DNA from: Neoalteromonas arenosi
Lineage (GTDB): Bacteria; Pseudomonadota; Gammaproteobacteria; Enterobacterales; Alteromonadaceae
Direction: 5' to 3'
DNA: 64,000 bases
NCBI RefSeq assembly: GCF_030362855.1
Contig: NZ_JAUCBP010000002.1
Coordinates: forward strand, 62,001-126,000
The notes below the pieces were generated by a model, which saw only the letters and a list, made by a program, of their open reading frames with translations, searched no databases and had not been told where the DNA came from. The translations under genes were made by a program, and so were the position numbers. Positions 7,920 to 18,054 of the stretch are shown here, piece after piece (within the stretch, counting starts at the first letter, position 1; every line of letters starts with the position of its first letter).

Positions 7920-9028
7920 TAGCTGCGCCTCCGCAGCAATGACCGCACCCAAGTACCAGTGCGCCTATCCCTCGCAATTAAGGTAATACCAATAACCAGC
8001 ATGATCAGATGTACCCACCACAAACCAATTTGCGCGGGGATTTTCCCATCTTCGAGTACACGACGGCTAGCAAGTAGCAGTAAAAAGTAGCCTAGGTATA
8101 AAAGGATAGCTGGAAACATCTTACCGAATCGGCCTTGGCGGGGGTCAACGGCGGACAGAGGGACTGCAATCAATACCAAAAATGGTAGTGAAAGCGGGAT
8201 GGCTATGCGCCATTGCAACTCTGCGATAGCTTCAATAGAACCATCATTCAAAAGGTCTAATGTCGGAACGGCAACCATTTTGCGACTGGATTCTTGTGGA
8301 GCCTGTTCACTGATTTGAATTTGATACTCGTCAAATTCAACAATGCGATAGTCACTGTTGGCCGAATTGCCTTCATACTGATTACCGTTGTTGAGGATAA
8401 GGTTTTGCTCGCCGGTTTCGCTGACCGAAATACTGCCAGTGTCCGCATAAACTATGTGCACATCCGGTGGCCCTGCACTTTGCTGCTTGCGCTGAGACAA
8501 GAAAATTTTGCGCAGCGGTTGGTCCAATTCAGTATCGACTTCATGAATAAAGATTACCGCCTTATCGTTGCCAGTTTGTTGGAATCGGCCTGGGATTAAA
8601 GCCGCGATGCTCGCTTCAGAACTGGCCTTGTCGCGTAGTTGGTACTCACTTTCAGCTGATAGCGGTGCAAGCCACAAGGTCACAACACCGGTAATTACCA
8701 TGAGGAACGCCGACAGCACTAGCATGACGCGTGTGACGTACCACTCACTGATGCCACAAGCTTTCATTACGGTCATTTCGCTATCAACGTATAACCTTCC
8801 ATAGGCTAGCATGATGCCCAAGAAGGCACTAATGGGCAGTACTAAGGAGGCTAAGACAGGACTATATAACGCCAGAAAACCCACCACTAAACTGGCAGGA
8901 ATATCGCCGTCTGATGCATCGCCTAACACCCGCACGAATCGCAGGGTGATGAATATTGCCATCAAAACGAAAAAAATCGCGAATTGAGATTTTAGTGTTT
9001 CTTTAAGCAGGTAACGGAAAATTAGCAT
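7919..9028 (-). CDS. lptF: LptF, LPS export ABC transporter permease
   Basis: Second permease of the LptB2FG complex in the inner membrane. At 369 residues it has the family layout: MLIFRYLLKETLKSQ leading into three helices, a periplasmic jellyroll with SEYQLRDKASSEASIAALIPGRFQ at its start, and three C-terminal helices with PLSAVDPRQGRFGKMFPA, a typical LptF loop before the last helices. It is first in a two-gene operon with lptG and diverges from pepA, a conserved gene order in gammaproteobacteria. The 213-base gap to pepA should hold both promoters. Confidence 0.95.
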   Translation of the reverse strand: MLIFRYLLKETLKSQFAIFFVLMAIFITLRFVRVLGDASDGDIPASLVVGFLALYSPVLASLVLPISAFLGIMLAYGRLYVDSEMTVMKACGISEWYVTRVMLVLSAFLMVITGVVTLWLAPLSAESEYQLRDKASSEASIAALIPGRFQQTGNDKAVIFIHEVDTELDQPLRKIFLSQRKQQSAGPPDVHIVYADTGSISVSETGEQNLILNNGNQYEGNSANSDYRIVEFDEYQIQISEQAPQESSRKMVAVPTLDLLNDGSIEAIAELQWRIAIPLSLPFLVLIAVPLSAVDPRQGRFGKMFPAILLYLGYFLLLLASRRVLEDGKIPAQIGLWWVHLIMLVIGITLIARDRRTGTWVRSLLRRRS

Positions 9029-9094
9029 TGCTTAGTCACACACAAACTTGGATTTTTAGTGAAAGCAGTCACAGATTTAAGTAAACTCAGTGTT

Positions 9095-9122
9095 TTGACA
9101 TGTTTTGTCGACATGCGGTCAA
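9095..9122. promoter_or_regulatory. Inverted repeat between lptF and pepA
   Basis: TTGAC and GTCAA lie 18 bases apart, around a central TGTCGACA palindrome and two GACATG words. It sits midway between the divergent lptF and pepA genes and could be an operator for either. No known regulator motif was recognised. Confidence 0.3.
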
Positions 9123-9241
9123 GCATATACGCATTCAATTGCCCGCATATTAAATCACAAGCAACAGCAAAAGGTTAATGCAAATTGGATTAAAATGACA
9201 ATTTGATCGATTAAAACCGCCCTGTTGAACGAGAGATTATT

Positions 9242-10747
9242 ATGGAATTTAGTGTAAAAAGTGGTAGCCCTGAAAAACAACGTAGCGCGTGTATTGTCGT
9301 GGGCGTGTATGAACCGCGTCGGTTATCACCAGTAGCAGAGCAATTAGATGAAATCAGCGATGGTTACATCAGCAGCTTGTTACGCCGCGGTGATTTGGAA
9401 GGCAAAGCGGGCCAGATGCTGTTATTACACCATGTGCCGAATGTACTCAGTGAGCGTGTTTTGTTAGTCGGTTGTGGTAAAGAGCGCGAGTTAGACGAGC
9501 GTCAGTACAAACAAATTATTGCCAAAACGATTCGTACTTTGAATGAAACCGGCTCAATGGAAGCGGTGTGTTACTTATCGGATCTGCACGTTAAGGGGCG
9601 TGATGTATATTGGAAAGTGCGTCAGGCGGTGGAAGCAACACAAGATTCTCTCTACACCTTTTTGCAATTAAAAAGCAAGAAAGGCGAGCCTCGCCGTCCT
9701 TTGCGCAAAATCGTATTTAACGTGCCAACGCGTAAAGAGCTGCCAATTGGTGAGCGCGCACTTGAGCACGGCTTAGCGATTTCGGTAGGTTCACGTACAG
9801 CGCGTGATGTCGCGAATATGCCGCCGAATATCTGTAACCCTGAGTACTTGTATCAGCAAGCCAAAGACATGGTCGCTGAATATCCACATTTGAGCCTTGA
9901 ACACGTTAACGAAGCGCAAATGGAAGAGCTTGGGATGCACAGCTATCTCGCGGTTGGTCGCGGTTCAGAGAACGAATCGATGATGTCGATCATCCACCAC
10001 AAAGGTGCTAGCGATGACGACGCGCCCATCGTATTAGTTGGTAAAGGCTTAACCTTTGACAGCGGCGGTATTTCAATCAAGCCTGGCGAAGCCATGGACG
10101 AAATGAAATACGATATGTGTGGTGCGGCATCTGTTCTGGGTGTAATGCATACGGTGGCTGAGCTCAACTTACCATTGAACATTATCGGCGTGCTGGCTGG
10201 GTGTGAAAATATGCCTGACGGTAAAGCCTATCGTCCAGGTGATATCCTCACAACCATGTCAGGTCAAACCGTAGAAGTGTTAAATACAGATGCGGAAGGC
10301 CGCTTAGTCTTGTGTGATGCATTGACTTATGTTGAGCGTTACATGCCAGACACTGTCATCGATATTGCTACCTTAACGGGCGCTTGTGTTATCGCCCTGG
10401 GCAAACACGCCACTGGCGTGATGAGCCCGCACAATCCGTTGGCACACGAGTTAGTCAATGCATCGGAGCAAAGCTCAGATAAGGCGTGGCGTTTGCCATT
10501 GTGGGATGAGTATCAAGAGCAAATCGAAAGTCCGTTTGCTGATATGACAAACCTCGGCGGTCGACCTGCAGGTACGATCACGGCCGCATGTTTTTTGTCG
10601 CGTTTCACTAAAAAGTACAACTGGGCGCATATGGATATTGCCGGAACATCTTGGGTTTCGGGCAAAAACAAAGGCGCGACAGGTCGTCCAGTACCGATGT
10701 TGACGCAGTTTTTGATGAACCGTGCAGGCTTGCGCACTGAAGATTAA
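9242..10747 (+). CDS. pepA: Leucyl aminopeptidase (M17 family), PepA/XerB type
   Basis: A two-metal cytosolic aminopeptidase that removes N-terminal residues; family members also bind DNA in Xer recombination and arginine regulation. The 501-residue protein has the N-terminal regulatory domain (1-170) and the catalytic domain with [16 protein letters not shown] at about 266-281, [10 protein letters not shown], and the signature NTDAEGRL at about 348-355. [13 protein letters not shown] near the end is also typical. GAGAG lies a few bases before the ATG. It leads into holC with a 5-base gap, a conserved pepA-holC-valS order. Confidence 0.96.
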   Translation: MEFSVKSGSPEKQRSACIVVGVYEPRRLSPVAEQLDEISDGYISSLLRRGDLEGKAGQMLLLHHVPNVLSERVLLVGCGKERELDERQYKQIIAKTIRTLNETGSMEAVCYLSDLHVKGRDVYWKVRQAVEATQDSLYTFLQLKSKKGEPRRPLRKIVFNVPTRKELPIGERALEHGLAISVGSRTARDVANMPPNICNPEYLYQQAKDMVAEYPHLSLEHVNEAQMEELGMHSYLAVGRGSENESMMSIIHHKGASDDDAPIVLVGKGLTFDSGGISIKPGEAMDEMKYDMCGAASVLGVMHTVAELNLPLNIIGVLAGCENMPDGKAYRPGDILTTMSGQTVEVLNTDAEGRLVLCDALTYVERYMPDTVIDIATLTGACVIALGKHATGVMSPHNPLAHELVNASEQSSDKAWRLPLWDEYQEQIESPFADMTNLGGRPAGTITAACFLSRFTKKYNWAHMDIAGTSWVSGKNKGATGRPVPMLTQFLMNRAGLRTED

Positions 10748-10752
10748 TTTTG

Positions 10753-11187
10753 ATGACGCAAGTAACGTTTTATCAGCTGCAAGACGATGATCTTACTGCC
10801 GCTGCAACCCAGTTAATCACCAGCCAGTACCGTGCTCGACAGCATGTCCTGGTTGTTTGTTCTGACCAAGTACAGGGAGAACACTGGGATGAGCATTTGT
10901 GGCAACAGCCAACTGACGCCTTTATTCCGCACAATTTGCGCGGTGAGGGCCCACCAAATGGTGCGCCGGTAACTATTGTGTGGCCACCTGTGAGTGAAAC
11001 GCGCGCCGTGGTTGTAAACTTAAGCGACACGACGATAGCTGTGAACAATCGCACACGCCAAGTGATTGAATTTGTGCCTACCGACGAAACCGGTAAACAA
11101 GCGGCGCGTGAACGTTATAAAAATTACCAAAGGGCTGGCTGCCAATTGCAGTTTCAGCCGTTAGCAAAAGAGACAAATAATGGATAA
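10753..11187 (+). CDS. holC: DNA polymerase III chi subunit
   Basis: Chi connects the clamp loader to single-strand binding protein at the replication fork. The 144-residue product begins MTQVTFYQL, a typical chi start, and contains [18 protein letters not shown], the conserved core. A TTG three bases earlier could also start but the ATG is preferred. It sits between pepA and valS as in most gammaproteobacteria, and its end overlaps the valS start by 8 bases, giving coupled translation. Confidence 0.93.
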   Translation: MTQVTFYQLQDDDLTAAATQLITSQYRARQHVLVVCSDQVQGEHWDEHLWQQPTDAFIPHNLRGEGPPNGAPVTIVWPPVSETRAVVVNLSDTTIAVNNRTRQVIEFVPTDETGKQAARERYKNYQRAGCQLQFQPLAKETNNG

Positions 11188-13960
11188 GACCTTTAATCCT
11201 GGTGCAATTGAACAAACCTGTTATACCGACTGGGAACAAAATGGTTATTTCAAACCCTCGGGGCAGGGCGAGCCTTACTGTATTTTGTTGCCACCTCCGA
11301 ATGTGACCGGTAGCCTGCATATGGGCCACGCGTTTCAGCACACTATCATGGATACGTTAACGCGTTATCACCGCATGAAAGGCGACAACACCTTATGGCA
11401 ATGTGGTACAGACCACGCCGGTATCGCCACACAAATGGTGGTAGAGCGTCAATTGGACGCGCAAGGCAAAAGCCGACATGATCTAGGTCGCGAAGCCTTC
11501 CTTGAAAAAGTCTGGGAGTGGAAGGCCGAATCAGGCGGTACGATTAGTCAGCAAATGCGTCGCTTGGGGACTTCGACCGATTGGGATCGCGAAGTATTCA
11601 CCATGGATGAGAACTTATCCAAAGCGGTGACAAAAGTATTTGTCGAGTTGCATAAAGAGGGTTTGATCTATCGCGGTAAGCGTTTGGTTAACTGGGATCC
11701 GGTACTGCACACAGCGGTTTCTGACTTAGAAGTTGTCAATGAGGAAGAAGCGGGCCACATGTGGCATATGCGTTATCCATTGGCTGACGGCTCTGGCGAG
11801 CTAGTGGTAGCAACTACGCGCCCTGAAACCATGTTGGGCGATACCGCTGTTGCCGTGCATCCAGACGATCAACGCTATGCAAGCATGGTCGGCAAAGAAA
11901 TTAAGCTACCACTTACAGGCCGCTTAATTCCAATCATTGCGGATGATTATGTTGACCAAGAATTTGGTACAGGTTGTGTAAAAATCACGCCTGCTCACGA
12001 CTTTAACGATTACGATATGGGTAAGCGTCACGACTTGCCGATGATCAATATCCTAACCGACGACGCCAAGCTTAACGATGACGTGCCAGAAGCCTATCGC
12101 GGTATGGATCGTTTTGATGCGCGTAAGCAAATTGTCGCTGATCTAGAGGCGCAAGGTGTATTGGTAAAAATTGAGCCACACAGCTTAAAAGTGCCACGCG
12201 GCGATCGCTCCGGTACGGTTATCGAACCGTATTTGACTGACCAATGGTATGTAGCGGTTGAGTCGCTGGCGAAGCCTGCCATTGAAGCGGTTGAAAGTGG
12301 TGAGATCCGCTTCGTTCCAGAGAACTGGAACAAGACCTACTATCAATGGATGCACAACATTCAAGACTGGTGTATTTCGCGTCAGTTGTGGTGGGGACAC
12401 AGAATTCCAGCTTGGTATGACGATGCGGGTAATATCTACGTAGGCGAAGATGAAGCTGCCGTGCGCCGTGAAAACGGCTTAGACGATGCGGTTGCGTTAA
12501 AACAAGATGAAGATGTATTAGATACTTGGTTCTCTTCTGCCCTGTGGCCATTTGCAACTATGGGCTGGCCTGAAAAAACACCAGAGCTAGAAACATTCGT
12601 ACCTAGCTCAGTGCTAGTGACCGGTTTTGACATTATCTTCTTCTGGGTCGCACGTATGATCATGATGACCAAGAAGTTCACCGGCAAAATTCCGTTTAAA
12701 GACATTTACATCACCGGTCTTATTCGCGATGAGCAAGGCGACAAGATGTCGAAGTCGAAGGGTAACGTACTTGACCCGATCGATTTGATTGACGGTATCA
12801 GCTTAGACGCGTTACTTGAAAAGCGCACCGGCGGCATGATGCAGCCACAGAAAGCTGAGAAAATTGCTAAGCGCACGCGTAAACAGTTCCCAGAGGGCAT
12901 TGCCAGTTATGGTACTGATGCACTTCGCTTTACCTTTGCGGCGATGGCGTCAACTAGCCGTGATATTAACTTTGATATGGGCCGGGTTGAAGGTTACCGC
13001 AACTTCTGTAACAAGATTTGGAACGCATCGCGCTTCGTGCTGATGAATACCGAAACTGAAGACACCGGTGCCAATGCATCAGCAAGTGAACGGGAGTTAA
13101 GCGTAGCGGATCGCTGGATCTGGGCGCGCTTTTATCAAACTGTTACAGATTTTGAACAAGCCATCGCGCAATACCGTTTTGATATTGCTGCACAAGCATT
13201 ATATGAGTTTACTTGGAACCAGTTCTGTGACTGGTACTTAGAGCTTACCAAGCCAGTGCTTAACTCAGAGCACAGCAGTGACGCACAAAAACGCGGCACG
13301 CGTCACACGCTAGTGAACGTACTTGAACAATTAATGCGTTTACTTCACCCAGTAATGCCATTTATTACTGAGTCGATTTGGCAACGTGTTGCACCATTAA
13401 CGGCAGTCGGTGCAGGCGAAACGGCGAGCGTTATGACGCAAGCGTTTCCACAAATGCCAGCAGAAGGTGTTGATCAAGACGCCTTGGCAGACATCGAATG
13501 GTTCAAGAAAGTGATTGTCGGTATTCGCAACATTCGCGGCGAAATGGATATTTCACCTAACAAGCCACTGTCGGTCATGCTGCGCAATGCTACCGCTGAA
13601 GATGAGCAGCGCTTCGACACGTTGTCGTTGTACGTAACGCGTATGGCCAAGCTTGAAGATGTGAAAGTGTTGGCTCAAGACGAAACAGCACCACCATCAG
13701 CGAGCGCGATTGTGGGTGAGATGGAAGTTTTGATCCCTATGGCGGGGCTTATCGATAAAGATGCCGAGCTGGCGCGGATCAGCAAAGCGATGGAAAAAAT
13801 CGAGAAAGACGTGGCACGCACGCAAGGCAAGCTCAGCAATGAGAACTTTGTGAGTAAAGCCCCAGAAGCGGTGATTGAAAAAGAAAAGCAGAAGCTTGCC
13901 GAAGCCTCTCAGCAATTAGCTAAATTGCAAGAGCAGTACAAGAGCATCGAAGCTATCTAA
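11180..13960 (+). CDS. valS: Valyl-tRNA synthetase
   Basis: Class Ia synthetase that charges tRNA-Val. At 926 residues it has the HIGH-type motif in [15 protein letters not shown] (about 39-53), the editing domain with [13 protein letters not shown] (about 212-224), the KMSKS motif at about 521-525, an anticodon-binding domain, and a C-terminal coiled coil (about 865-926) of the valine enzyme. It is the last gene of the pepA-holC-valS run and is followed at once by an intrinsic terminator. Confidence 0.97.
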   Translation: MDKTFNPGAIEQTCYTDWEQNGYFKPSGQGEPYCILLPPPNVTGSLHMGHAFQHTIMDTLTRYHRMKGDNTLWQCGTDHAGIATQMVVERQLDAQGKSRHDLGREAFLEKVWEWKAESGGTISQQMRRLGTSTDWDREVFTMDENLSKAVTKVFVELHKEGLIYRGKRLVNWDPVLHTAVSDLEVVNEEEAGHMWHMRYPLADGSGELVVATTRPETMLGDTAVAVHPDDQRYASMVGKEIKLPLTGRLIPIIADDYVDQEFGTGCVKITPAHDFNDYDMGKRHDLPMINILTDDAKLNDDVPEAYRGMDRFDARKQIVADLEAQGVLVKIEPHSLKVPRGDRSGTVIEPYLTDQWYVAVESLAKPAIEAVESGEIRFVPENWNKTYYQWMHNIQDWCISRQLWWGHRIPAWYDDAGNIYVGEDEAAVRRENGLDDAVALKQDEDVLDTWFSSALWPFATMGWPEKTPELETFVPSSVLVTGFDIIFFWVARMIMMTKKFTGKIPFKDIYITGLIRDEQGDKMSKSKGNVLDPIDLIDGISLDALLEKRTGGMMQPQKAEKIAKRTRKQFPEGIASYGTDALRFTFAAMASTSRDINFDMGRVEGYRNFCNKIWNASRFVLMNTETEDTGANASASERELSVADRWIWARFYQTVTDFEQAIAQYRFDIAAQALYEFTWNQFCDWYLELTKPVLNSEHSSDAQKRGTRHTLVNVLEQLMRLLHPVMPFITESIWQRVAPLTAVGAGETASVMTQAFPQMPAEGVDQDALADIEWFKKVIVGIRNIRGEMDISPNKPLSVMLRNATAEDEQRFDTLSLYVTRMAKLEDVKVLAQDETAPPSASAIVGEMEVLIPMAGLIDKDAELARISKAMEKIEKDVARTQGKLSNENFVSKAPEAVIEKEKQKLAEASQQLAKLQEQYKSIEAI

Positions 13961-13968
13961 TTCAATCG

Positions 13969-14523
13969 TTAGGTTGCAAAAGGCTGGGATTTCCCGGCCT
14001 TTTTTGTGGCTGCCCGGCAATAACAACCTTCAGCTTCCATCAATATTGTCGCGCCAATATGGGCTGTATTATCAAGATGGCTTTCAACAATGCCTTGACC
14101 AGTAAAACAACCAGCACCTTCGGCGTAGGGGCCCAAATAGGTTAGCTCGCCATTGGCGTCAAAAACTGCGACAGCGGGGGTGGCGGGGATCGTATTTAAC
14201 CAGCTTGAGCTTTCAGCGAGTGCAACATCTATGTTATTTTTTCCGAGCTCAGAGGATAAGTTTTTCACGGCTTGAATATGACGGCTAGCTACCGTTTCGC
14301 ACATGCAGTTATCTTGACTGCTAAAGTGCACAACTGTATTGGCAATATCTTGGCCTAATTGCTGTGTAGCTAGCGCGCCAAATTGACGCTCAAAATCGCG
14401 TGCCTGTACGGCATTGTATAAACGGCTATCATCAAAAGGCAGGTTTGATGACTGTGAGAACACCACTAACGCTGTGATGGACGCCCCTATCCACAAAACG
14501 AATAACACGTAAAACCAGCGCAT
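13969..14523 (-). CDS. Membrane-anchored thioredoxin-like protein with CxC motif (DUF6436-like)
   Basis: A 184-residue protein with one N-terminal membrane helix (about 4-22) and a periplasmic thioredoxin-like domain. The redox site reads DNCMCE (CxC rather than CxxC), then TPAVAVFDANGELTYLGPY, the cis-proline strand of the fold, and a C-terminal pair GAGCF and GCYCRA. This pattern matches the DUF6436 group as I remember it. A thiol-disulfide role at the membrane is inferred, with no known partner. Its 3' end overlaps the valS terminator, and it shares orientation with the chemotaxis receptor upstream. Confidence 0.7.
   Translation of the reverse strand: MRWFYVLFVLWIGASITALVVFSQSSNLPFDDSRLYNAVQARDFERQFGALATQQLGQDIANTVVHFSSQDNCMCETVASRHIQAVKNLSSELGKNNIDVALAESSSWLNTIPATPAVAVFDANGELTYLGPYAEGAGCFTGQGIVESHLDNTAHIGATILMEAEGCYCRAATKKAGKSQPFAT
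13978..14006 (+). terminator. Intrinsic terminator after valS
   Basis: AAGGC-T-GGG, loop ATTT, CCC-G-GCCTT forms a stem with one G-T wobble followed by a run of T. It lies 18 bases after the valS stop, inside the last codons of the convergent CxC gene. Confidence 0.8.
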
Positions 14524-14541
14524 AACACAACATCCTGTTGA

Positions 14542-16026
14542 TTAGGTTTCAAATTTGGCTAATGCATTGTCGAGGTGCATCAAGCTCTCTTTTAAAGCCG
14601 CCAATTCCGCCACGTTTTGCTCTAACTGATTTAATTGGCTCGCACTTGAAGTGGTGAGTCGCTCAGCGGAATCAGTAATTTGCTCAGACATGCTGCGCTG
14701 CTCAATGGTGGCAGCCTCTACTGATTTCATATTGTCAGTTAAACGCGTGATCATCTGATTGATGTTTGCCATAGTCTCACTGGTGGTAGCAGTACTGCTA
14801 ACTGACGATTCAACTTTTTCGGCACAACCAGAGATGCTGGTCATCGCGTGATTCGCACTGGTCACCAGATTTTCGGTGATCGCACTGATTTCGGCAGCAT
14901 TTTCACCTGTTTTGGTCGCCAGTTGACGTACTTCGTCAGCGACAACAGCAAAGCCACGACCATGCTCGCCAGCCCGGGCTGACTCGATAGCTGCATTTAA
15001 TGCGAGCAGATTAGTTTGCTCCGCGATGGCTTTGATTGATGACATAAAGGTGTCGATGTCATTACACATACGAGATAACTCGTTGATAGTTTGCACAGCC
15101 GTGTCCATTTCAACTTTCAAGTGGCGCGCCTCATCGAGATTCCTGTCTATTTGCTCTTTACTGTTGCTGGTTTCGACACTGGCATCAACGCTCAACCCAG
15201 ACACTTCCTCGATATTTTCAGCCACAGATTGGTTGGTTAACTTAACTTGGTCGAGAGCGGTAGAGATACTTTCCACGTCTTTTTGATTCTCACGCGCACT
15301 GACTATTATTTTTGCAGAACTGTCGGAGACACTCACTGACATTTCGGTCGCATGTTTACCATCGCGCTTAACTGAGCTGACTAATGAACATAGCGAATCA
15401 AGCAGTAAATTAAAGTCAGCGATAGTCTCACCTTCAATATTACTGATGCTTTTATTCGCGACATTGATTTTGTCGTTATTAACGATTTGGTCGATAGTTG
15501 AGGAAATGGCATAAGCCGTTACTGCTTCGGTATGTGTATTCTTCGCGATAAACATCAGTGCAACACCTTCCGCAACAGCAAAAAAAGCGTGTAAAAACAG
15601 GATGCCCCAAAGCACATGGCCGTCTTCAAAAACAAATAGATTGGCCCCACCAAGTTGTGCAATGAAAAATGCGACATGGTGAATAGCCACCACGGCAACA
15701 GCGGACGCAATTATTTTCCAGTCTCGGTAAACGCTTAAAATAGCCAAAATCGTGAAGATTTCGAAGTGAATTTCAATCAAACCCATTGCTTGATGGATAT
15801 GCAAGGCAGTTAGCAGCTGAGTAGCTATCGCTATGGCGTGGCGCGTCAGTGCTTGGTCAGGTGCAGTCCTTATCATCAATAACGGCGGTGCCGCAAATAG
15901 CGTCGCAATTAACAAACTACTGAGCAATTGCCCTTGGTATAAACCAATACCAATTGCTGCAATCCATTGCAAAATAATTACGCCGCTAAAAATGCGGTGT
16001 GCAAATGCATGCCATGGATACTGCAT
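14542..16026 (-). CDS. Methyl-accepting chemotaxis protein with multi-span membrane sensor
   Basis: A chemoreceptor that signals to CheA/CheW. The Met at 16026 has GAGG eight bases before it and is preferred to 16053, giving 494 residues. About 200 N-terminal residues form five to six membrane helices with histidine-rich loops ([25 protein letters not shown]) and no periplasmic ligand domain, so it probably senses something in or near the membrane, possibly through bound metal or haem. The C-terminal signalling hairpin is canonical: [20 protein letters not shown], then [15 protein letters not shown]. There is no C-terminal CheR-tethering pentapeptide. Other chemotaxis genes are not in this window. 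Confidence 0.9.
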   Translation of the reverse strand: MQYPWHAFAHRIFSGVIILQWIAAIGIGLYQGQLLSSLLIATLFAAPPLLMIRTAPDQALTRHAIAIATQLLTALHIHQAMGLIEIHFEIFTILAILSVYRDWKIIASAVAVVAIHHVAFFIAQLGGANLFVFEDGHVLWGILFLHAFFAVAEGVALMFIAKNTHTEAVTAYAISSTIDQIVNNDKINVANKSISNIEGETIADFNLLLDSLCSLVSSVKRDGKHATEMSVSVSDSSAKIIVSARENQKDVESISTALDQVKLTNQSVAENIEEVSGLSVDASVETSNSKEQIDRNLDEARHLKVEMDTAVQTINELSRMCNDIDTFMSSIKAIAEQTNLLALNAAIESARAGEHGRGFAVVADEVRQLATKTGENAAEISAITENLVTSANHAMTSISGCAEKVESSVSSTATTSETMANINQMITRLTDNMKSVEAATIEQRSMSEQITDSAERLTTSSASQLNQLEQNVAELAALKESLMHLDNALAKFET

Positions 16027-16061
16027 TGATAAGTCCTCAAAAACGCTAAGCAATTACACAA

Positions 16062-16090
16062 ACTATAGGCGCTCTGTGGAATTGTGCCAA
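16062..16090 (-). promoter_or_regulatory. Sigma70-type promoter of the chemoreceptor gene
   Basis: On the minus strand TTGGCA, a 17-base spacer and TATAGT lie about 36 bases before the chemoreceptor start, each hexamer one base from consensus. This argues against a flagellar sigma28 promoter for the gene. Confidence 0.7.
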
Positions 16091-16177
16091 AGCCGATCAC
16101 AGAAAGATCGTTACTTTATTGCAATTTATTTTATATCGATCTAAAGTGATATCAAAATGACATCAAAAGGAAATGTT

Positions 16178-17047
16178 ATGATAGTCGAAAAGAAAGCGTG
16201 GTCGTTTAATGGTTATATCTCAGCGTTGGTTCTGATAGCAGTGACAATCGCCTCGTTTACATTAATAGGCAGTAACACGGTGCCAATTAACGGCTTGGAA
16301 TTATTGAATATCTTTATATTTATTATTGTTTTGGCTTGTTGGGGTGGATTTTTTATGGTGCAACCCAATCAAGGTAAAGTCCTGACTTTATTCGGTAGTT
16401 ACGTAGGCACAGAAAAGCGCGCTGGACTGCGTTGGACCATCCCATTGTTTATGCGCAAAGCTATCTCATTGCGGATCCGCAACTTTGAAAGTGCCAAGAT
16501 CAAGGTTAATGACAACCAGGGGAATCCGATTGAAATTGCGACTATTGTGGTGTGGTCGGTAACCGATACAGCTGAAGCGGTGTTTGAAGTGGATGATTAT
16601 GAAAGCTATGTAACAATCCAAAGTGAATCGGCATTGCGTATTTTAGCTAGCAGTTATCCATACGATCCCCGCGATGATGGTGAGGCTGAAATCGCGCTAC
16701 GGAGCCATCCGGTAGAAATAGCCGATCGCCTCTCAGGCGAAATTCAAGAGCGTTTAGGTAAAGCCGGGATCACTGTGCACGAAGCGCGTATTAGCCACTT
16801 AGCGTATGCACAGGAGATCGCCAGTGCCATGCTGCAACGTCAACAAGCTGCTGCCATTATTGCGGCCAGAGGACGCATTGTTGAGGGGGCGGTGAGTATG
16901 GTCGAGATGGCGTTGCAGAAACTTAATGAACAGCAGATTGTTGAGTTAGATGAAGAGCGCAAGGCCGCGATGGTGAGTAATTTGTTGGTGGTGTTGTGTG
17001 GCGACAAAAACACGCAGCCGATAATCAATACAGGCTCATTATATTAA
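16178..17047 (+). CDS. SPFH/Band 7 domain membrane protein
   Basis: A stomatin/prohibitin-like protein. ATG at 16178 has AAAGGA seven bases before it and is preferred to 16157, giving 289 residues. Two N-terminal hydrophobic helices are followed by FMVQPNQGKVLTLFGSYVG (start of the SPFH domain), IEIATIVVWSV, and YDPRDDGEAEIALRSH, a stretch typical of the subgroup found next to small DNA-binding proteins. The tail AEIASAMLQRQQAAAIIAAR is a conserved helix. A scaffold role in membrane microdomains is inferred. The next gene starts on the last base of its stop (TAATG), so the two are coupled. Confidence 0.9.
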   Translation: MIVEKKAWSFNGYISALVLIAVTIASFTLIGSNTVPINGLELLNIFIFIIVLACWGGFFMVQPNQGKVLTLFGSYVGTEKRAGLRWTIPLFMRKAISLRIRNFESAKIKVNDNQGNPIEIATIVVWSVTDTAEAVFEVDDYESYVTIQSESALRILASSYPYDPRDDGEAEIALRSHPVEIADRLSGEIQERLGKAGITVHEARISHLAYAQEIASAMLQRQQAAAIIAARGRIVEGAVSMVEMALQKLNEQQIVELDEERKAAMVSNLLVVLCGDKNTQPIINTGSLY

Positions 17048-17259
17048 TGGCTAAAAAAGCGTATCCACTACGAATAAATGCCAACGTATTGGCCGCAATG
17101 CAGCGCTGGGCTGATGATGACTTGCGGAGTTTGAATGCGCAGATTGAGTTTGTCCTACGTGATGCGTTGGTAAAAAATGGCCGGGTCAAGTTAGTGGAAA
17201 AAGTTGTTGTAGATATTGAACAACTTGAACCACCAGACCCGGCCGAAAGCCGCAAGTAA
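17047..17259 (+). CDS. Small Arc-like ribbon-helix-helix protein
   Basis: A 70-residue basic protein. MAKKAYPLRINANVLAAMQR forms a strand and first helix, followed by RSLNAQIEFVLRDAL as the second helix, the arrangement of Arc/MetJ-type DNA-binding proteins. It begins on the last base of the upstream SPFH stop codon. Small proteins of this kind accompany SPFH genes in several bacteria; the partnership is known from gene order only. It may be an autoregulator of the pair. The earlier open frame from 16996 lies inside the SPFH gene and is not used. Confidence 0.75.
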   Translation: MAKKAYPLRINANVLAAMQRWADDDLRSLNAQIEFVLRDALVKNGRVKLVEKVVVDIEQLEPPDPAESRK

Positions 17260-17269
17260 AGCTTGCGGC
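17249..17269. terminator. Hairpin between convergent genes
   Basis: GCCGCAAG-TAAAG-CTTGCGGC is a perfect 8-bp stem that spans the stop codon of the ribbon-helix-helix gene. It lacks a T-run, so termination strength is uncertain, but its position between convergent genes fits a two-way barrier. Confidence 0.55.
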
Positions 17270-17283
17270 ATACGGCTCTGCGT

Positions 17284-18054
17284 TTAATGTGTTTCCCGCA
17301 GACGCAGAGCGCGTAATCCTATGCCGGCGAGCAGTAGTAAAATAACACCAGACAAACTACCACCATGTTCTTCAATGATGACTACTCGTTCTTCAATCAC
17401 TTCATAGTTTTCGCTTTCTAGCGGTATAAAAGCCAAGTCTGCGTCGTCGTAGCCATCGGTCAGCGCGACTAATTCATCGGTGTCGGCATCGTAAAGCTCG
17501 ATCAGTACTTCGTAATCATTGGGTGGATAGCCACTAATCAGCTCGCTTTCAACAACAAAGCTATCGAGGCTAGACTGGGCATCAATGGCGAAAACTGAAG
17601 TGACATGCAGCGATTCAAATACATCGCCAATACCGAGATATATCACTGCATACACATACGCACGGGTGTATACGGTATCAGCATCAAACTCAACGTTAAG
17701 TTGGGTATAGTAGCCGTCGTAATCAAAGTCGTCGCTGACGCTAGTCCAACTGTCATAGATCCAAAAATCCGTTCCTAGCGCGGTATTAAATGAATCGCGA
17801 TCTTTACTGATTGAACCGCGCGCTTGTAACTCCGCATTTTTTTGTTGCCAGTCGGTAACCTGTTCAACAGCAGCAGTGGTAAGCGCATCCTTTTCCACTA
17901 AAGGTTGGCGAGGCGGCGAAACAAAAGCTTGCTCGTATTGAAATTCATTAATATTTGCTAGCTTAGTTGACGCTTCACTTGACGGATCAGCCACGCTAGC
18001 GCTTGAAGCAGTTAAAAGAGCAATGCTGCTTAGTGTTGTGAGTAACTTGTTCAT
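17284..18054 (-). CDS. Exported protein with GlyGly-type C-terminal anchor (choice-of-anchor H-like)
   Basis: A 256-residue protein with an N-terminal signal peptide (cleavage near ASVADP), a central beta-rich domain (SVSDDFDYDGYYTQLNVEFD, then VTSVFAIDAQSS), and an acidic stretch with many Asp and Glu. The C-terminal anchor is Gly-Gly-Ser, one hydrophobic helix (SGVILLLLAGIGLRAL) and basic residues. Such tails are cleaved by rhombosortase-type proteases in marine gammaproteobacteria, and the whole resembles the family called choice-of-anchor H. Function is unknown. It is a single-gene unit convergent with the SPFH pair. Confidence 0.7.
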   Translation of the reverse strand: MNKLLTTLSSIALLTASSASVADPSSEASTKLANINEFQYEQAFVSPPRQPLVEKDALTTAAVEQVTDWQQKNAELQARGSISKDRDSFNTALGTDFWIYDSWTSVSDDFDYDGYYTQLNVEFDADTVYTRAYVYAVIYLGIGDVFESLHVTSVFAIDAQSSLDSFVVESELISGYPPNDYEVLIELYDADTDELVALTDGYDDADLAFIPLESENYEVIEERVVIIEEHGGSLSGVILLLLAGIGLRALRLRETH

